From: Sphagnum compactum
Lineage: Eukaryota > Bryophyta > Sphagnopsida > Sphagnales
Assembly: GCA_965153455.1 (NCBI GenBank)
Contig: OZ234500.1
Location: forward strand, 12,852,557 to 12,916,556
DNA length: 64,000 bases
Direction of reading: 5' to 3'
In this document: one piece after another, positions 24,360 to 35,592 of the stretch
How positions within the stretch are numbered: the first letter of the stretch is position 1
Layout of the letters: each line of letters starts with the position of its first letter
Translations under genes and position numbers: made by a program
Notes under the pieces: model-generated
What the model saw: the letters and a program-made list of their open reading frames with translations, nothing else
What the model was told of the DNA's origin: nothing
Database searches by the model: none

Positions 24360-26006
24360 TGTCACGACCCTAGTTTTGGGTTCGCGGCCAAAGCAAGGGC
24401 ATGGAAAGGTGTGGGCCAAGAGTGCAACTCAGAAGTCACATTTACATTCCTAGAGTGCGAGATAGTGTGAAGGAATGAGCCCACACACTCCCAAGTGGAC
24501 TCCCACTTTGGGAGTTGGAGTCCTTATGAAGTCCTGAATGTTTAGAGAACAATTTTAAGGGTCAAAATTCATTAAATTAAAAAGTTCCTTATACCATAGA
24601 AAAACTCTTCATACGTAGATGTCTAAAATGAGCTCGTATGATTCATTTGAGTACTTAAAACACAAGTTATGGCTAAAAGAAGGGTCGATAATCAAAATGT
24701 TAATTTGAATCACCTTGATTTACATACGTGCAAATGGCATGCCACATATCTTAAGAAAGCTCTCGACAGTGGCTACAACTTTGCTTCAAATCATACCTTA
24801 ATCAGAGGTTTACATAAGAAATTATGAGCATCCAAAGTGGGCGAAGTCCCAATTTCGGGAATTTTGGGACTCTCGACTTGGATGCAACCCTCGTGGCTAA
24901 TCACAGAGAATATTATAAGGGGGAATGTGGTGCTTTCCCCCAAATTTGGGCCGTGGTGAGTCTTGTGAATTTGCGTATGCTCGTGGCTCATCCATGCACT
25001 AAAAATGTTCCAAGTATTCATTAACCAAGTTGTTGTTTAGTTTGTGCAGGTCCATGTGAATAATTGGCCCACTTGTCACTCATTTTAACGTGCCCCTCTT
25101 ACCCCCGAAGTGTTGTGAACTAAGGAGCATACCCCAACTCCTTCTTCTTCCATTGTTTTCACTTTCGAACTCGCATTTGAATCTTTCAAGAATTTGGGGG
25201 TGCATCAAATTGTACCAAACTTAAAGATACCTCCCCTTAAACTACCTTTATGACACCAAAAAATGGACACTTTAGTATGCCTAAACCCGGATATTATTAA
25301 GTATTGTCACAGATGCAATGCCATGAAATTCATTCATGTGAATGATTATCCGTGTACCTAACTTTTTGTTTAGTTTCAGTTCATCCTTAATTAACTTTCA
25401 ATTAAATTTTAATTCACTTTCATTTAACTCATAGTTCACTTCCAATTGACAATTAGTTCACTTTAATTAAGTCTTAGTTAAGTTTGAATTAATTCTTAGT
25501 TAACTCCTAGTCAACTTTGAGTTTAGTCCTAATTAATTATTAGTTAAGTCATGGTTAACTCTAGTTAACTATAATTAACTCCCACTTGATTCCTAATTAA
25601 GTCCTAATTAACTTTTAATTAAGTTTCAATTAATTGATAATTGATTCTCAATTAGGAAGGCTCTCAAGATGCTTCTTTACTCGGTGCACATATAGAAACC
25701 TTGTTGGAAGCTTCCTTGAGCTAAATTCCGAAAGGGGTATAAATAGAAGTAGGACTCCTCATTTCCTTCAATTTGTTCAACATTAATCTTACACCATAAC
25801 CTTGTCATGTTCATTTCATTTTCATGTTTGCATATGTTAGTACAATAAGAATCTACTTTTATGTTATTTTACACACCTCGTGTTTTTGTTCTTAATTTTT
25901 GTGTTCTTGTTTTTGAATCATGTAATCTTATTTTGTTCCTTGTTTGAAAGTTAGAATTAGACCTTTCCTTAAACCTTTGTTCTTGTGATTCTTTGTGTCC
26001 TTGACA
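24360..26006 (+). mobile_element. Possible LTR or promoter-bearing repeat block
   Basis: The block starts TGTCACGACCC (24360) and could end ...CCTTGACA (26006), giving the TGTCA/TGACA inverted ends typical of LTRs. A good TATA element, gtataaatag, lies near 25738 and is followed by a pyrimidine-rich leader, as in a U3-R boundary. Against this, the 5-bp flanks (aattg, ggtac) do not match and no primer-binding site or gag-pol is visible. The call is therefore tentative. A degenerate telomere-like array follows it, as after the promoter at 22.1 kb. Confidence 0.3.
25366..25660. repeat. AT-rich degenerate repeat (TTAATTAAGTCC/AGTTAACT words)
   Basis: About 300 bp made almost wholly of variants of aattaagtcctaattaac and tagttaacttt, with no fixed period I can define by eye. 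It lies inside the LTR-like block upstream of its TATA box. Confidence 0.7.
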
Positions 26007-26035
26007 GGTACAAGTCTAAACTTGTGAAAATTTGT

Positions 26036-26575
26036 AATTTAGGATGTAAGGTTTGGTGTTATGGGTTTAAATTTGAAATTAAGGTTTTAGGTTCTAGGGT
26101 TTTGATTTCAGGTCTAAAATTAGGGTTTATAGCCCTAAAATTAGGGATTAGGGTTTCTAGTTTGAAATTAAGGTTTTAGGTTTGAAATTTAAGTTTACAT
26201 ATTTAACATTAGGAATTAAGGTTTTAGGTTCTAAAATTAAGGTTTGAAGACTTGGGATTAGGGTTTTAAGGTCTGAAATTAATGTTTATAGACTTGAAAT
26301 TAGGGATTTAGGTTTAGGTTTTGAAACTAGGGTTTTAAGGTTTGAGATTAGGGGTTATAAACCTGAAGTTAGTTATTAAGGTTTAGGTTCTGAACTAAGG
26401 GTTTAATGTATGTAATTAAGGTTTGTAGATTTGGGATTAGGGTTTAGGGTCTAAGGTCTAAACATTGGGTTCTCATATTAAATTTGTGAGGGTCTAAAAT
26501 GAAGGTTTTAGGTCTGAAATTAAGATTTATTGGTATGAAATTAAGGTTTTAGGTCTAAATTTTTTTAAAATTTGG
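26036..26575 (+). repeat. Second degenerate telomere-like array
   Basis: Same composition and orientation as the array at 22.4-23.2 kb: repeated gattagggtttagggtc, gaaattaaggttttagg and similar words. It begins just after the LTR-like block. Confidence 0.75.
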
Positions 26576-26668
26576 ATTGCACAGCCATAATGTTTTACAT
26601 CAACATGCTAATTATAATTCCAAAATAGCTTTAACTTTTGCTCTAAACTCTTCTTTTGAAATCACATT

Positions 26669-27428
26669 TCAATTTTTAGCCATCTTCAAATTGCTAATTT
26701 TAACTTTGTTTTTTTTCTCACAATTAATATCCATATTCCTTAATAGGAAGGCATCACAAACATTAGATGTAGATGAGAATTGACTTGCCATGGTTGCCAT
26801 GGTCTTAAACTTCACAGTTATAATTTCCCCCTTGTTAAGTTTTGCCATAGGGCCTTGCATTTATTTCAAGGTGGTCAATGAGATAGGATTTGAAAAACTG
26901 GCACCAACGAAAGGTGTAGCACCTCATTAGGGGGAGGGCTATTACTAGGGCTAGGAGATGAGGATTAGGTTATGGGTGTGCGATCAATGAGGCTTTGTCA
27001 CCTCTTTGAAACATTTCGACTTGCATGTCCATCAATGGATTTTAGTCTTTCCAAAACCACATCACATTGCAATGTGGCTTGTTTTAAATTATCTTCATTG
27101 GAAGTACTTATCTTCAATTCTTTCAAAGTTTCCCATAGTCGGTTTTTCAATGTCTCTTCAACAAACTAGGGATTTGGGTAAGCTTTTAGGTAATTTTTAT
27201 ACATAAATTTCCAGACCACATTAGGGATCAATTAATTCCCATTTTTTTGCCAATGTTGTACATGGCAAAATGACGGTTATATGATGCTACAAATGTGTTA
27301 AGGTGTACAAATTCCACAATCTGCCAAGGTAGCCTCTTTCAATGGGGTTGTGTGGGCTTGTGCAATGCCACTGATTCGGACATTTGAGTTTCAGCCATGA
27401 ACTCATTAGCATTTGATGGGCTCCCCAT
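26669..27428 (-). pseudogene. Unrecognised decayed protein gene, minus strand
   Basis: Reading from an ATG at 27428 the frame gives MGSPSNANEFMAETQMSE, then KRLPWQIVEFVHLNTF. After one apparent 1-nt frameshift near 27235 it continues as VVWKFMYKNYLKAYP and EETLKNRLWETLKELK, and in a further frame as MQGPMAKLNKGEIITVKF (26860-26669). At least three in-frame stops interrupt it. The run of charged helical peptide across about 760 bp, recoverable with few indels, argues for a once-real protein. I do not recognise the family. Its setting among Harbinger and LTR-like debris suggests a transposon-borne protein. Confidence 0.5.
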
Positions 27429-28845
27429 TCTTGAAAACAAACCCACACCCAACATTCACATTCAAATGACCCTAGAAAACCTAGGAATGGACCTTAATCA
27501 CCAATTTTTAGTAACATTCACATTAATTTACATGAGGAAAATAGGTTGTGGTATGCAAGGTTTACAATAAGCCTAAGAGGAATAGAAACAAAACCAACTT
27601 AAATAAAATATCCAATGCTTCATGACAAGCCAATCAAGGGTTGGGTATGCAACATTACCAAGTTGGTAAAAACGATCAAAAACAAACCCAACTGAAACAT
27701 GGTTGTTATTTTCCTGGTAAATTTGTTTAACCATGAAGCTTTAAACATAAACCCAAAGTAGCAAGATAGCAGCCCTACCCACCTAAATTAATAGCATGTA
27801 AAAGGCTTGCTACATTTACAAATTATTCGATCATATCAGCTAACAACAATTACAAATTAAATTAGATTAATTACTTACATTTACAAATTATTCGATCATA
27901 TCAACTAACTACACTAACAAATTATATTAGATTAATTAGCTACATTTACAAATTCAACAATCAGATCAGTTGTTGGTTATATTTTGGAGAAATTCGGGTT
28001 TGGATATGTGGCACTACTAAGAAGGTCAAAATGACCAAAAACAAAACCACTTAACATGGTTATTGCATTCATGACCAAAGAATACAAAATACCAACAAAA
28101 ACAAATGCAATTTAAATTTTTTAGTCTATTTTAGAAATCATAAGAGATTCAACAAAAGTCATATTAAAATCTTGTTTATCTACATACTTTGATTAGAAAA
28201 AAAATCAAATATGAAAAACATCCTTGTCTAGCTATCTATTTTCGACAAACATTTCAAACATTATAGTTCAAATTGTAAGCAGGTTTTTAGAAAATGCCTT
28301 GGAATTTATAAGCTTTAATGGTTTCATGGTAAGATGCGTTGTCAATTCTCACAATCTCAATTGTGTTCTAGGCCATGGTATTGCCCACAACTTGCAAGAT
28401 GTAGCATCACTAAGCAGTCTAAAACTCATACATTTGCAACATTAAGTAGTCTAAAATTTAGACATTTGCAACACTAGGTAGTCTAAGACTTAAACGCAAA
28501 ATGTGCAAGATTTAAATAGAGGTTGAAAGAAAGCACATATGTGAGAATGAAAGAGAGAACAACTTGGGAAATAAATAAAACGAATATGTAGTAGAAGATT
28601 GCGGATGCAAGATTAGAGGAACAAACGAACTTGTTGGAAAACTTGTGAAAGCAGAAGTGATTATTGCCGAGTTGTGCGAAAGGATGGTTACCGACAATAG
28701 TAACAAACATCAATAGTAGCCAACCTTCATGGCTCAAATCGTAATTAAGTAGTAAGAGACGGAATGCAAGTATAATGCAATTGAAGAACATTTAATTTCG
28801 AAGGATAGATGAGACCCATACCTCTCATTTCTTTTGCTTGTTTCT
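27429..28845. other. No gene seen; includes a ~70-bp duplication
   Basis: At about 27817-27955 the string tacatttacaaattattcgatcatatca is repeated, with a partial third copy. Minus-strand frames at 28483-28791 are low in complexity and unsupported. Confidence 0.5.
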
Positions 28846-29285
28846 CTCCACAAAGGCGAAAGAAAAAAAAAGTCAGAGTTACACATAGGTGAGAGAAAAA
28901 AAAAAGTTATTGCTGTTGAACCTTTGCACCTACAAAACTTTGAATTCCATGGAAGCGAGAAAAAAAATGTTGTTGATGAACCTTTGCACCTACAAAACCC
29001 GGAACTCCATAGAGGCAAAAGAAAAAAAAATGTTGTCAATGAACCTTTGCGCCTATAAAACTCGAAACTGCATAGAGATGGGAGAAAAAATATGTCGCCA
29101 ATGAACCTTGTGCCTAGAGAACCCGGAATTCCATAGAGGCAAGAGAAAAAAAAATTATTGTCATTGAAGCTTCATGCTTATAGAACCTTGAACTCCACAA
29201 AGGTGAAAGAAAAGAAGGAACGTTGATTGTTGAACCTTTTTGCCTGTGCAATGTCGAAACTTCACATTAGAGAAAGAGACCAAAA
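28846..29285. repeat. ~62-bp minisatellite, about six copies
   Basis: Units begin gaacctttgcacctacaaaa and run through 'ggaactccatagaggcaa' to a purine-rich agagaaaaaaaa tail. Starts are near 28918, 28979, 29041, 29102, 29165 and 29231. Coding-looking frames on both strands are by-products of a unit close to a multiple of three. The array ends about 65 bp before the CACTA insertion. Confidence 0.85.
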
Positions 29286-29350
29286 GCATTGGGTCTAAAC
29301 CTCTCAAAGGAGAGAAATGAGAGAAAGGTCAAAACTTCTAAGGGAGGGAG

Positions 29351-29900
29351 CACTACTACATATTGTGCCCTTTTGCGAAGGGCCAAACAAAAAATCTGAA
29401 GGTTTTGCGAAAGAAAAATAAAAAACCTGAAGGGTTTGCGAAGGAAAAAAAATTTGCCAAATTTGCGATGCGTTCCGCATCGCAACTTGTGGCGCACCAT
29501 TCATCGCAAATTTAGAATGAACCTTTAATCATCGCAGCACTTTTGCGAGATACACAACAAACAAAACTTTGCGATCCGCTCAGTCTCTGTCCACCGTAGC
29601 GAAATTCCACCCTTCGCAACGTTTAATCATACTCAAAACATCGCAACCTTTACAATACACAGAGTATCGCTACAGACTTTGAGATCCACAACACATCGCA
29701 ACGTGCGGTATGTGGCGCCTCGCAGTTTGCGTTTCAATATGTATCGCAAACCTCATCACAAATTTTTACAAAACTTTCCGTTGGTGGACGTATCGCAAGG
29801 TGCGATGTGAGTTAGCTCGCAAAGTAGTGAAAGGGTTACTGGAGAAGGAAGTTTCGCAAAAGGGTTTCGCAATGTCATCTGATTCTCAAAACGCCATAAA
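29351..29900. promoter_or_regulatory. Left subterminal TTGCGA/TCGCAA motif array of the CACTA element
   Basis: About twenty copies of TTGCGA, TCGCAA or one-base variants occur in both orientations (for example tttgcgatgcgttccgcatc near 29462 and tttcgcaaaagggtttcgca near 29850). In En/Spm elements such subterminal repeats are bound by an element-encoded protein (TnpA). By analogy these are likely transposase or accessory-protein binding sites. Confidence 0.75.
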
Positions 29901-30141
29901 AAAATAAAAAATCTTTTAGACCAAATGGAAGCTATAAATCCACTTAACCATTATTATAATCTATGTTGCCTTAGTAAACTGAGTGAAAATATCAATAAAG
30001 TACGCATAGCAGTGCTCCTATTCTTGAAAATAAAATTACACAATGGAGTAGAATAGGCAGAAAATGACACAATGAACATTGTGCAGTAATATAGAATCAC
30101 AAGCCTCAATGGCAATTTGCATAAAATTAATGAGTAGTACA

Positions 30142-33100
30142 TTATACGTGGTCATCATCCACCTCAAAGGTTGTAAACACAACCTCTGGTTTCTCACCTA
30201 GAATAGAACGGGACCGTGGCACATATGTGACAACGAGTGACCACTCCTCTGGGTTTGGGGGATAAGGAAGATAAACGCATTGTTCTACATGACTGGGAAA
30301 AGTAAATGGCTCTGAAGTTTGCCAATGAGATGGCTGATAACTGGTGGCAGATGTCTTTAACCGTGTGTGTCCGCACTCATCCTGAACTACAGTGCAATTT
30401 GCACCAGCAAGGTTCACTTTAAACCACTTGCACTTAAACACATACTCTTCAAACTTTGAATGTGCATCATAAGATACCACCAAGATCTCTTCCAGCTTTC
30501 CATAATGTGGCACAATATCTCGAACAATATTCCTGTCATGCCGACTGCTTCTAGAGTCCTGAATGAATTGCCCTTGAACTCCATAGTCAAAGGTGCGGCC
30601 CCTTTTTTCATCCAAACTGGAAATCCTGAAATTAATATTGTGTTAGGCATTGTGAGTCCTAAACTTATATGATAATAGAAACTTCATGCCCATAAAAATC
30701 ATCCTAGAACATTCTAAAAAACTTGTCTGGAATATGAAGATGAATTAATATGCCTAATGAAATAGAAAAAATGAATACCTGAAATGTCTTCCTTGTGTCC
30801 ACATTGCTGAACGTGTTGTCACAACTCTCAGTGGTCCATGAACCATGGTGCGAACATCATCTGTGATCTCTGGAAAACATGCTATACTTTCTCCTTGTGC
30901 CAACAATTGATCCACTTCAACCAACTTCTCTTTCATGTACTTATGAAACGTAGGAAAAATCCTTGATCTCCCACTCATACTTTTGGCATTCTCATAGAAG
31001 TTCCTCCACTCTTCCATGACATTGCTACTATTCAACATGAATGTGGTCAACTGAATTAACTCTGTAGGTAATAACATACGTGTTTTGATGGCACCAGTCA
31101 AACGGTCTTCCTCCTCTTCGCTTTCCTCCATCCAGACATGAAGACATGATGGATCTATAGTGGCCAAGATGTTGGTGCAATAAAACATGCTCTCTGCTGC
31201 CAAGTGTCCTGCTGCCATGCTTCCCTCCACTCGTGCATGGTTACGGACATAACCTTTTAATACTGCCATATATCTTTCAAGCCAATACATCCACCGACAA
31301 TGCACAGGACCAGCAATGGCTATCTCATCCACAAGGTGAACTAGTAAATGCACTTGACAATCAAATAATGATGGAGGGAAGGCCTTTTCCAACTTGCATA
31401 CCACCTCTGCTGCTATTACCCTCATTCTTGGAATCTCCTCTACAAATAACTCCTTTGAGCATACCCATCTCAACAGATATCCCAATGACCAAAGAGCATC
31501 TTGTACTTTTGCACTAGCTAAGCCTATTATTGCCACAGGCAATATGTGTTGCAGTAAACGATGATAGTCATGTGTCTTGAGATACCTTGACCACTTGTGG
31601 TCATCGTCCCTACCAAAAGTTTTTTGAAGATTAGCTCCATAACCTGCAACAAGGTACCATAAAATTATACAAAAGTATTCTAGACATCCAACAGATAACA
31701 TTCTATACTTCAAACTCTTTTTCCAGTATAAGGCATACATATTTAAATATAAATAAAAGCAATAGAGTACTTCTAAATTCAACCCTTGCCATCAAAGTTC
31801 AAACCTGTAGGGAATCGCATCTCTCCTATGCGATTTCGAAAGTCTCTTCTTTCTTGTGTAGTAAGTGTCCATGGAGCTGATGGTCGCTGCTCAATACCTG
31901 TGTTAGGATCAACAGTAATCCACACATCGGGATGCCTCTCAAAATCCTCACAGGCCTCCCTAAAGTTACTGTCCTTTTCTCCATAGAGCTGTTTTATGAT
32001 AGCCTTTCCCACATTTCCCTCAATGTGCATGGGGTCCAAGAGATGACGTATTTTCAGCTCACCCCAGTAAGGCAAGCTGTTGAGTATACCCCACCTTGTC
32101 AATCCACTACCCTCAAACACCATAGAATCATTTAGGTTAATAACTCTATTGGCCACATCCCTCCAATATGCAAAAGTGGTAGCTTCTGGAATATCACGCT
32201 CATCACCATAAGGCATGTCAAAAGATGAAAATAAAAGTGGGTCTGATCTCATATCATGTCCTAGTGGAAGAAACTTTGTATGGCCAAGGTAAATAATTTT
32301 GCGAAGATGGCTTGAGTATTTAACCATGTCCTCGAAACTTGGGCCACATGTAGAGCAGGCCTTGTAGCCTTGAGTTTGCAGCCCACTTACAAAACCAAAC
32401 CCTGATTGTAGAAGAACGGAATATTAGAACAACAAATAATCACAAAACAGAATAATAAAGAAATATATAGAGGCATGTGCATGATTTCTTACCAGGATAA
32501 TCATGCATTGTCCACATGCAGATTGCCCTCAACTTGAATACACGTGGTATTCCTCCAGTGGTCTTCCTCCCATCATATGCCCATACTCCATCCCACAATG
32601 TTTTGAGCTCATCGACCACTAGTGCTAAGTAGGTGTCTAGGTTTTTCACCTTACTTGGCCCTGGGATAATAAGAGAAAGCAGCAAAAATCCTTTTTTCAT
32701 AGACAACCACGGAGGAAGGTTGTAATTCATGACAACAACTGGCCAAACAGAGGTAGGTCGTCCCTTTCCTCCAAGTGAATGTGGACTAACACCATCTGAT
32801 GCTAACCCCAACCTCACATGCCTAGGGTCACGCTCAAACTCTGGCCATGTTGACTCCACATGCTTGTGAGCAGGAGAGTCAACCGGTAACCTCATAACAC
32901 TAGGCTCTGATCGATGTTCCTTATGCCAAACCATTAACTCGGCCAAGTCTGTACATCGATACATGTGCAGCAAGCGAGGAATAATGGGAGACCACCTTAC
33001 TGATTTCCTGGGCACCTTCTCTGTAAGCATCTGAAGATCATATCGAGCCTCTTCACATGTACTGCACTCCGTTAAATGGGCATTGTTCCCATGAAATAAC

Positions 33101-33651
33101 ATGCAGTCATTAACACATGCATGGACAATTTGATACTCCATGCCTATGGAGGATAAGATCTTTTTAGCCTCCTTCCAAGATCCTGGCAAAACATTTTCCT
33201 AAGGTAGCAAGAGGCTATGACAAAACTGGAAAATGTCTGACAACATAGTATTGCTTGCCTTGTGTTTTGCTTGGATGTTTAACAACCCCAGTATGGCTGC
33301 TAAATGGCTTAACCTTGCACCTTGAAAAATAGGTGTTTGAGCATGTGCCTTCGCCTCTTGCCACTGCCGTTGTGCCTGGGCAGTATGTTGATGACGTGGA
33401 TCATCTGCATTGGCTCCTTCATCATGTGGGTTGCCAGACATATCATCAATTATGTCAAGTCCAAACCAGTCAACCATGAAGTCATCCATTGCTTGTTCTT
33501 GGTTTGCAGGCAGTGGTGCTTCCTGAACTGGTTGAGAGACACCTTCATCATGAGCAGACAAGTCATTTGATGAAGAATGAGTTGATGAAGAGTTTGATTT
33601 GTTTGGCATGCCCATTTCCCGATATGTTGCTCTCAACCTCCGTGGTAGCAT
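30142..33651 (-). CDS. tnp2: CACTA transposase, tnp2 family (four exons, one in-frame TAG)
   Basis: Exons 33651-32493, 32401-31805, 31643-30779 and 30625-30142 join in phase with GT-AG introns, giving 1,034 residues plus stop. Residues 1-150 are the N-terminal region with an acidic stretch. The tnp2 core has HVRLGLASDG (Asp about residue 286), WPVVVMNYNLPPW, then HLLDPMHIEGNV (Asp about 509); these Asp residues fit the catalytic positions proposed for CACTA transposases. Exon 3 carries the DUF4218 region (KTHDYHRLLQHILP, CRWMYWLERYMAVLKGYVRN) and exon 4 the DUF4216 region (FDYGVQGQFI, WFKVN). The product would cut and join the element ends. One in-frame TAG (33201-33199, between LLLP and ENVLPGSW) interrupts an otherwise intact frame, so full-length product needs readthrough or is lost. 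The start ATG is chosen as the first in frame, 168 bp after the SET gene stop. Confidence 0.92.
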
Positions 33652-33818
33652 GTCTTCAGAAGGCCGAATATTTTATGCAATACCAAATCCAGAAGATCTT
33701 AACTATATACCAAGCATAGTTGCATATTACATTATAAATAAAAAATGCCAAAATGCATGTATATAGATATGGTATGTTATGTCTTAAACAAAGTACATAG
33801 TTCAGAAATGGTGGAATC

Positions 33819-34966
33819 CTAATTCCACTCATAGTGTGTAAACAACTCATCTCCTGATCTGATCGTCCTAGTAGCTAACACCAAGCAATGGTCTTCATGA
33901 TAAGTCTTGCCATATGGTGCTGGAGGAGGTCCCTCAACAAAAACCCACTCACAATTAGCCCTACGCTTAGGCCGACTCCCCACCGTACTGTTGATGAAAC
34001 CAGCAATGTTTCCAGAACATATGGGGTCTCCATCTATCACCCTCACATCACTATGCCTCCTAGTGCTACCAGCAAAGGTGTCCATCTCAAGAGCAAAGGT
34101 CTTCCACTCAGGATGTTGTCTAAGGATCATGTTCCAATGTCTTCTCTTATAGATAGGCCCACCATAAGGGAACAAAGTAGGACCCTCTCTACGATAACTA
34201 GTTGAATCCTCTACAATGATGTCCTCACAAGCATATACTCCATAGCCATGCCTCTTTCCAAGTGTAGAGGTCTTAACAATCCATCGTCTACCCCAAACCA
34301 CAACCTCCTCATCATAGGGCAAACTATCAAGCAACCCAAGAACTGCAGGGTTCCATGACTAGATAATATTGGCACATTTGCCAGTGAACTCACACATACC
34401 CCATCTGCCCTCAACAATAGTCCTAGCATGACCCTCACTTGGACGTTGTGCTTTGGATCGCTGTCTAACGGAGGGCAGACATGGCCTTACCTCATGATGT
34501 GGATTACTGGCCTCATGAGAGGCACCAATCCCTACAGCAAATGCATGCGAAAGTGCATTTCCTATGGCAGCTAAAACCCCTTGTGATAGAACATAGGGTG
34601 GTGGTGTCATACGGGAACCCTATTACATTCAAAAAACCACAACAAACCATGGAAGTGAAAATAGTTTCAAAGAGGATTTCATGAAAAATAACATGTATCA
34701 AAGAGGAAAAATGACAATGGTAAAATGACACTTACCACATGAGATGAAGAAGCTCCTGGGGTAAGACCACGATGACGCCCAAATCGCTGAATGTGTTGAG
34801 CACAAACATATGACTTTTGTGAAATCTGACCAACACACTTGGTGCATTGGCAAAGCTGCCGAGGTGGACCATGAGGAGAATGAGACACCTCTGCTTGCGT
34901 ATGAGCTGATGTGCCTTCATTTGAGGAGGATGAGTCACTAGTGGAGACAACGGAGGAGGAAGACAT
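33819..34966 (-). CDS. SET-domain protein carried by the CACTA element (two coding exons, one in-frame TAG)
   Basis: Exons 34966-34736 and 34619-33819 join in phase 0 (donor gtg|gtaag, acceptor tgtaatag|gg), giving 343 residues. Residues 1-77: a Ser-rich start, then a Cys/His cluster, CQCTKC...C..H. Residues about 195-343 form a SET domain: GYGVYACEDI (the G-x-G site), FPYGG (229-231), GNIAGFINS (280-288), ANCEW (298-302) and GDELFTHYEW (333-342). SET domains transfer methyl groups from S-adenosylmethionine to lysine, usually on histones; substrate here is unknown. The usual NHxC block is replaced by FINS...ANCEW, so activity is uncertain. An upstream noncoding exon (donor at 35100) splices in phase at 34971. 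One in-frame TAG (34361-34359) precedes the SET domain. The gene lies just 5' of tnp2 on the same strand. Confidence 0.85.
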
Positions 34967-35204
34967 ATCATCTGTCACATTCATAAGGCACAAATGTAAG
35001 GCAAAGACCAGATAGGACTTTCAAAAATCATGTGATACAACAATATAAACCATTGACGACTCATAAATTGAGACTACCTAAACCAAAAAGAAATGCATAC
35101 CTGCATCCAATGTGGGCTCAACAATGCCTATAGGACTGGTTGCCCGAAACCCTTTGGCATATGCACAACAGGAGCTCTCTGACCTACAACTCTCGAGAAG
35201 AAAC

Positions 35205-35592
35205 CCTAAACCCTAAAACTTTGCGAGCCCCTTGCAAACCCCCTACCATCGCATCCCTTTTCGCATCTGCATACGTTACTTAAACCAAAGCCCTAAAACC
35301 TTTAACTTCCTCCTACGTTAGCGAAGCCCCCGACTTTGCAACCCTCATCCGTTGCGATACGAACAGCATTGCACGGCCGTTGCAAGCAATACCGTATCGC
35401 AGGTTGCGATGCGGGTTACATCGCAAGCCCTGAATTTCCGAAAGTCCTTAAGCTAGAACGGAATAAGGTGTCTGCCCAAGCTTTCTGGGGGTTTAGACTA
35501 GAGTACCACGGCGAGTGAATTTGAACTCATTCTCGGCATTGCTCGAGAATTGTAGAAGGAAAGCTTGGGCAGACAGGAGGGGGCGGATTGCA
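35205..35592. promoter_or_regulatory. Divergent promoter region with internal TTGCGA motifs
   Basis: This interval separates the minus-strand SET/tnp2 unit from the plus-strand accessory gene. It begins with a telomere-like ccctaaaccctaaaac string and then holds about eight TTGCGA-type motifs (ttgcgatacg, tatcgcaggttgcgatgcgg, acatcgcaag) between 35218 and 35432. An element-encoded protein binding the ends could also act here on both transcription units. Confidence 0.55.

Noticed and set aside
28734-29104. Overlapping ORFs encoding repetitive Leu/Lys-rich peptides on both strands
   Set aside because: They follow from a ~62-bp minisatellite; repeat translation on both strands is not evidence of a gene.
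34359-34438. Possible 80-nt intron removing the TAG codon in the SET gene (gtgagg...tatctag)
   Set aside because: The phases do not match (phase 1 into phase 0), and the frame reads straight through apart from the TAG. An in-frame stop is the simpler reading.
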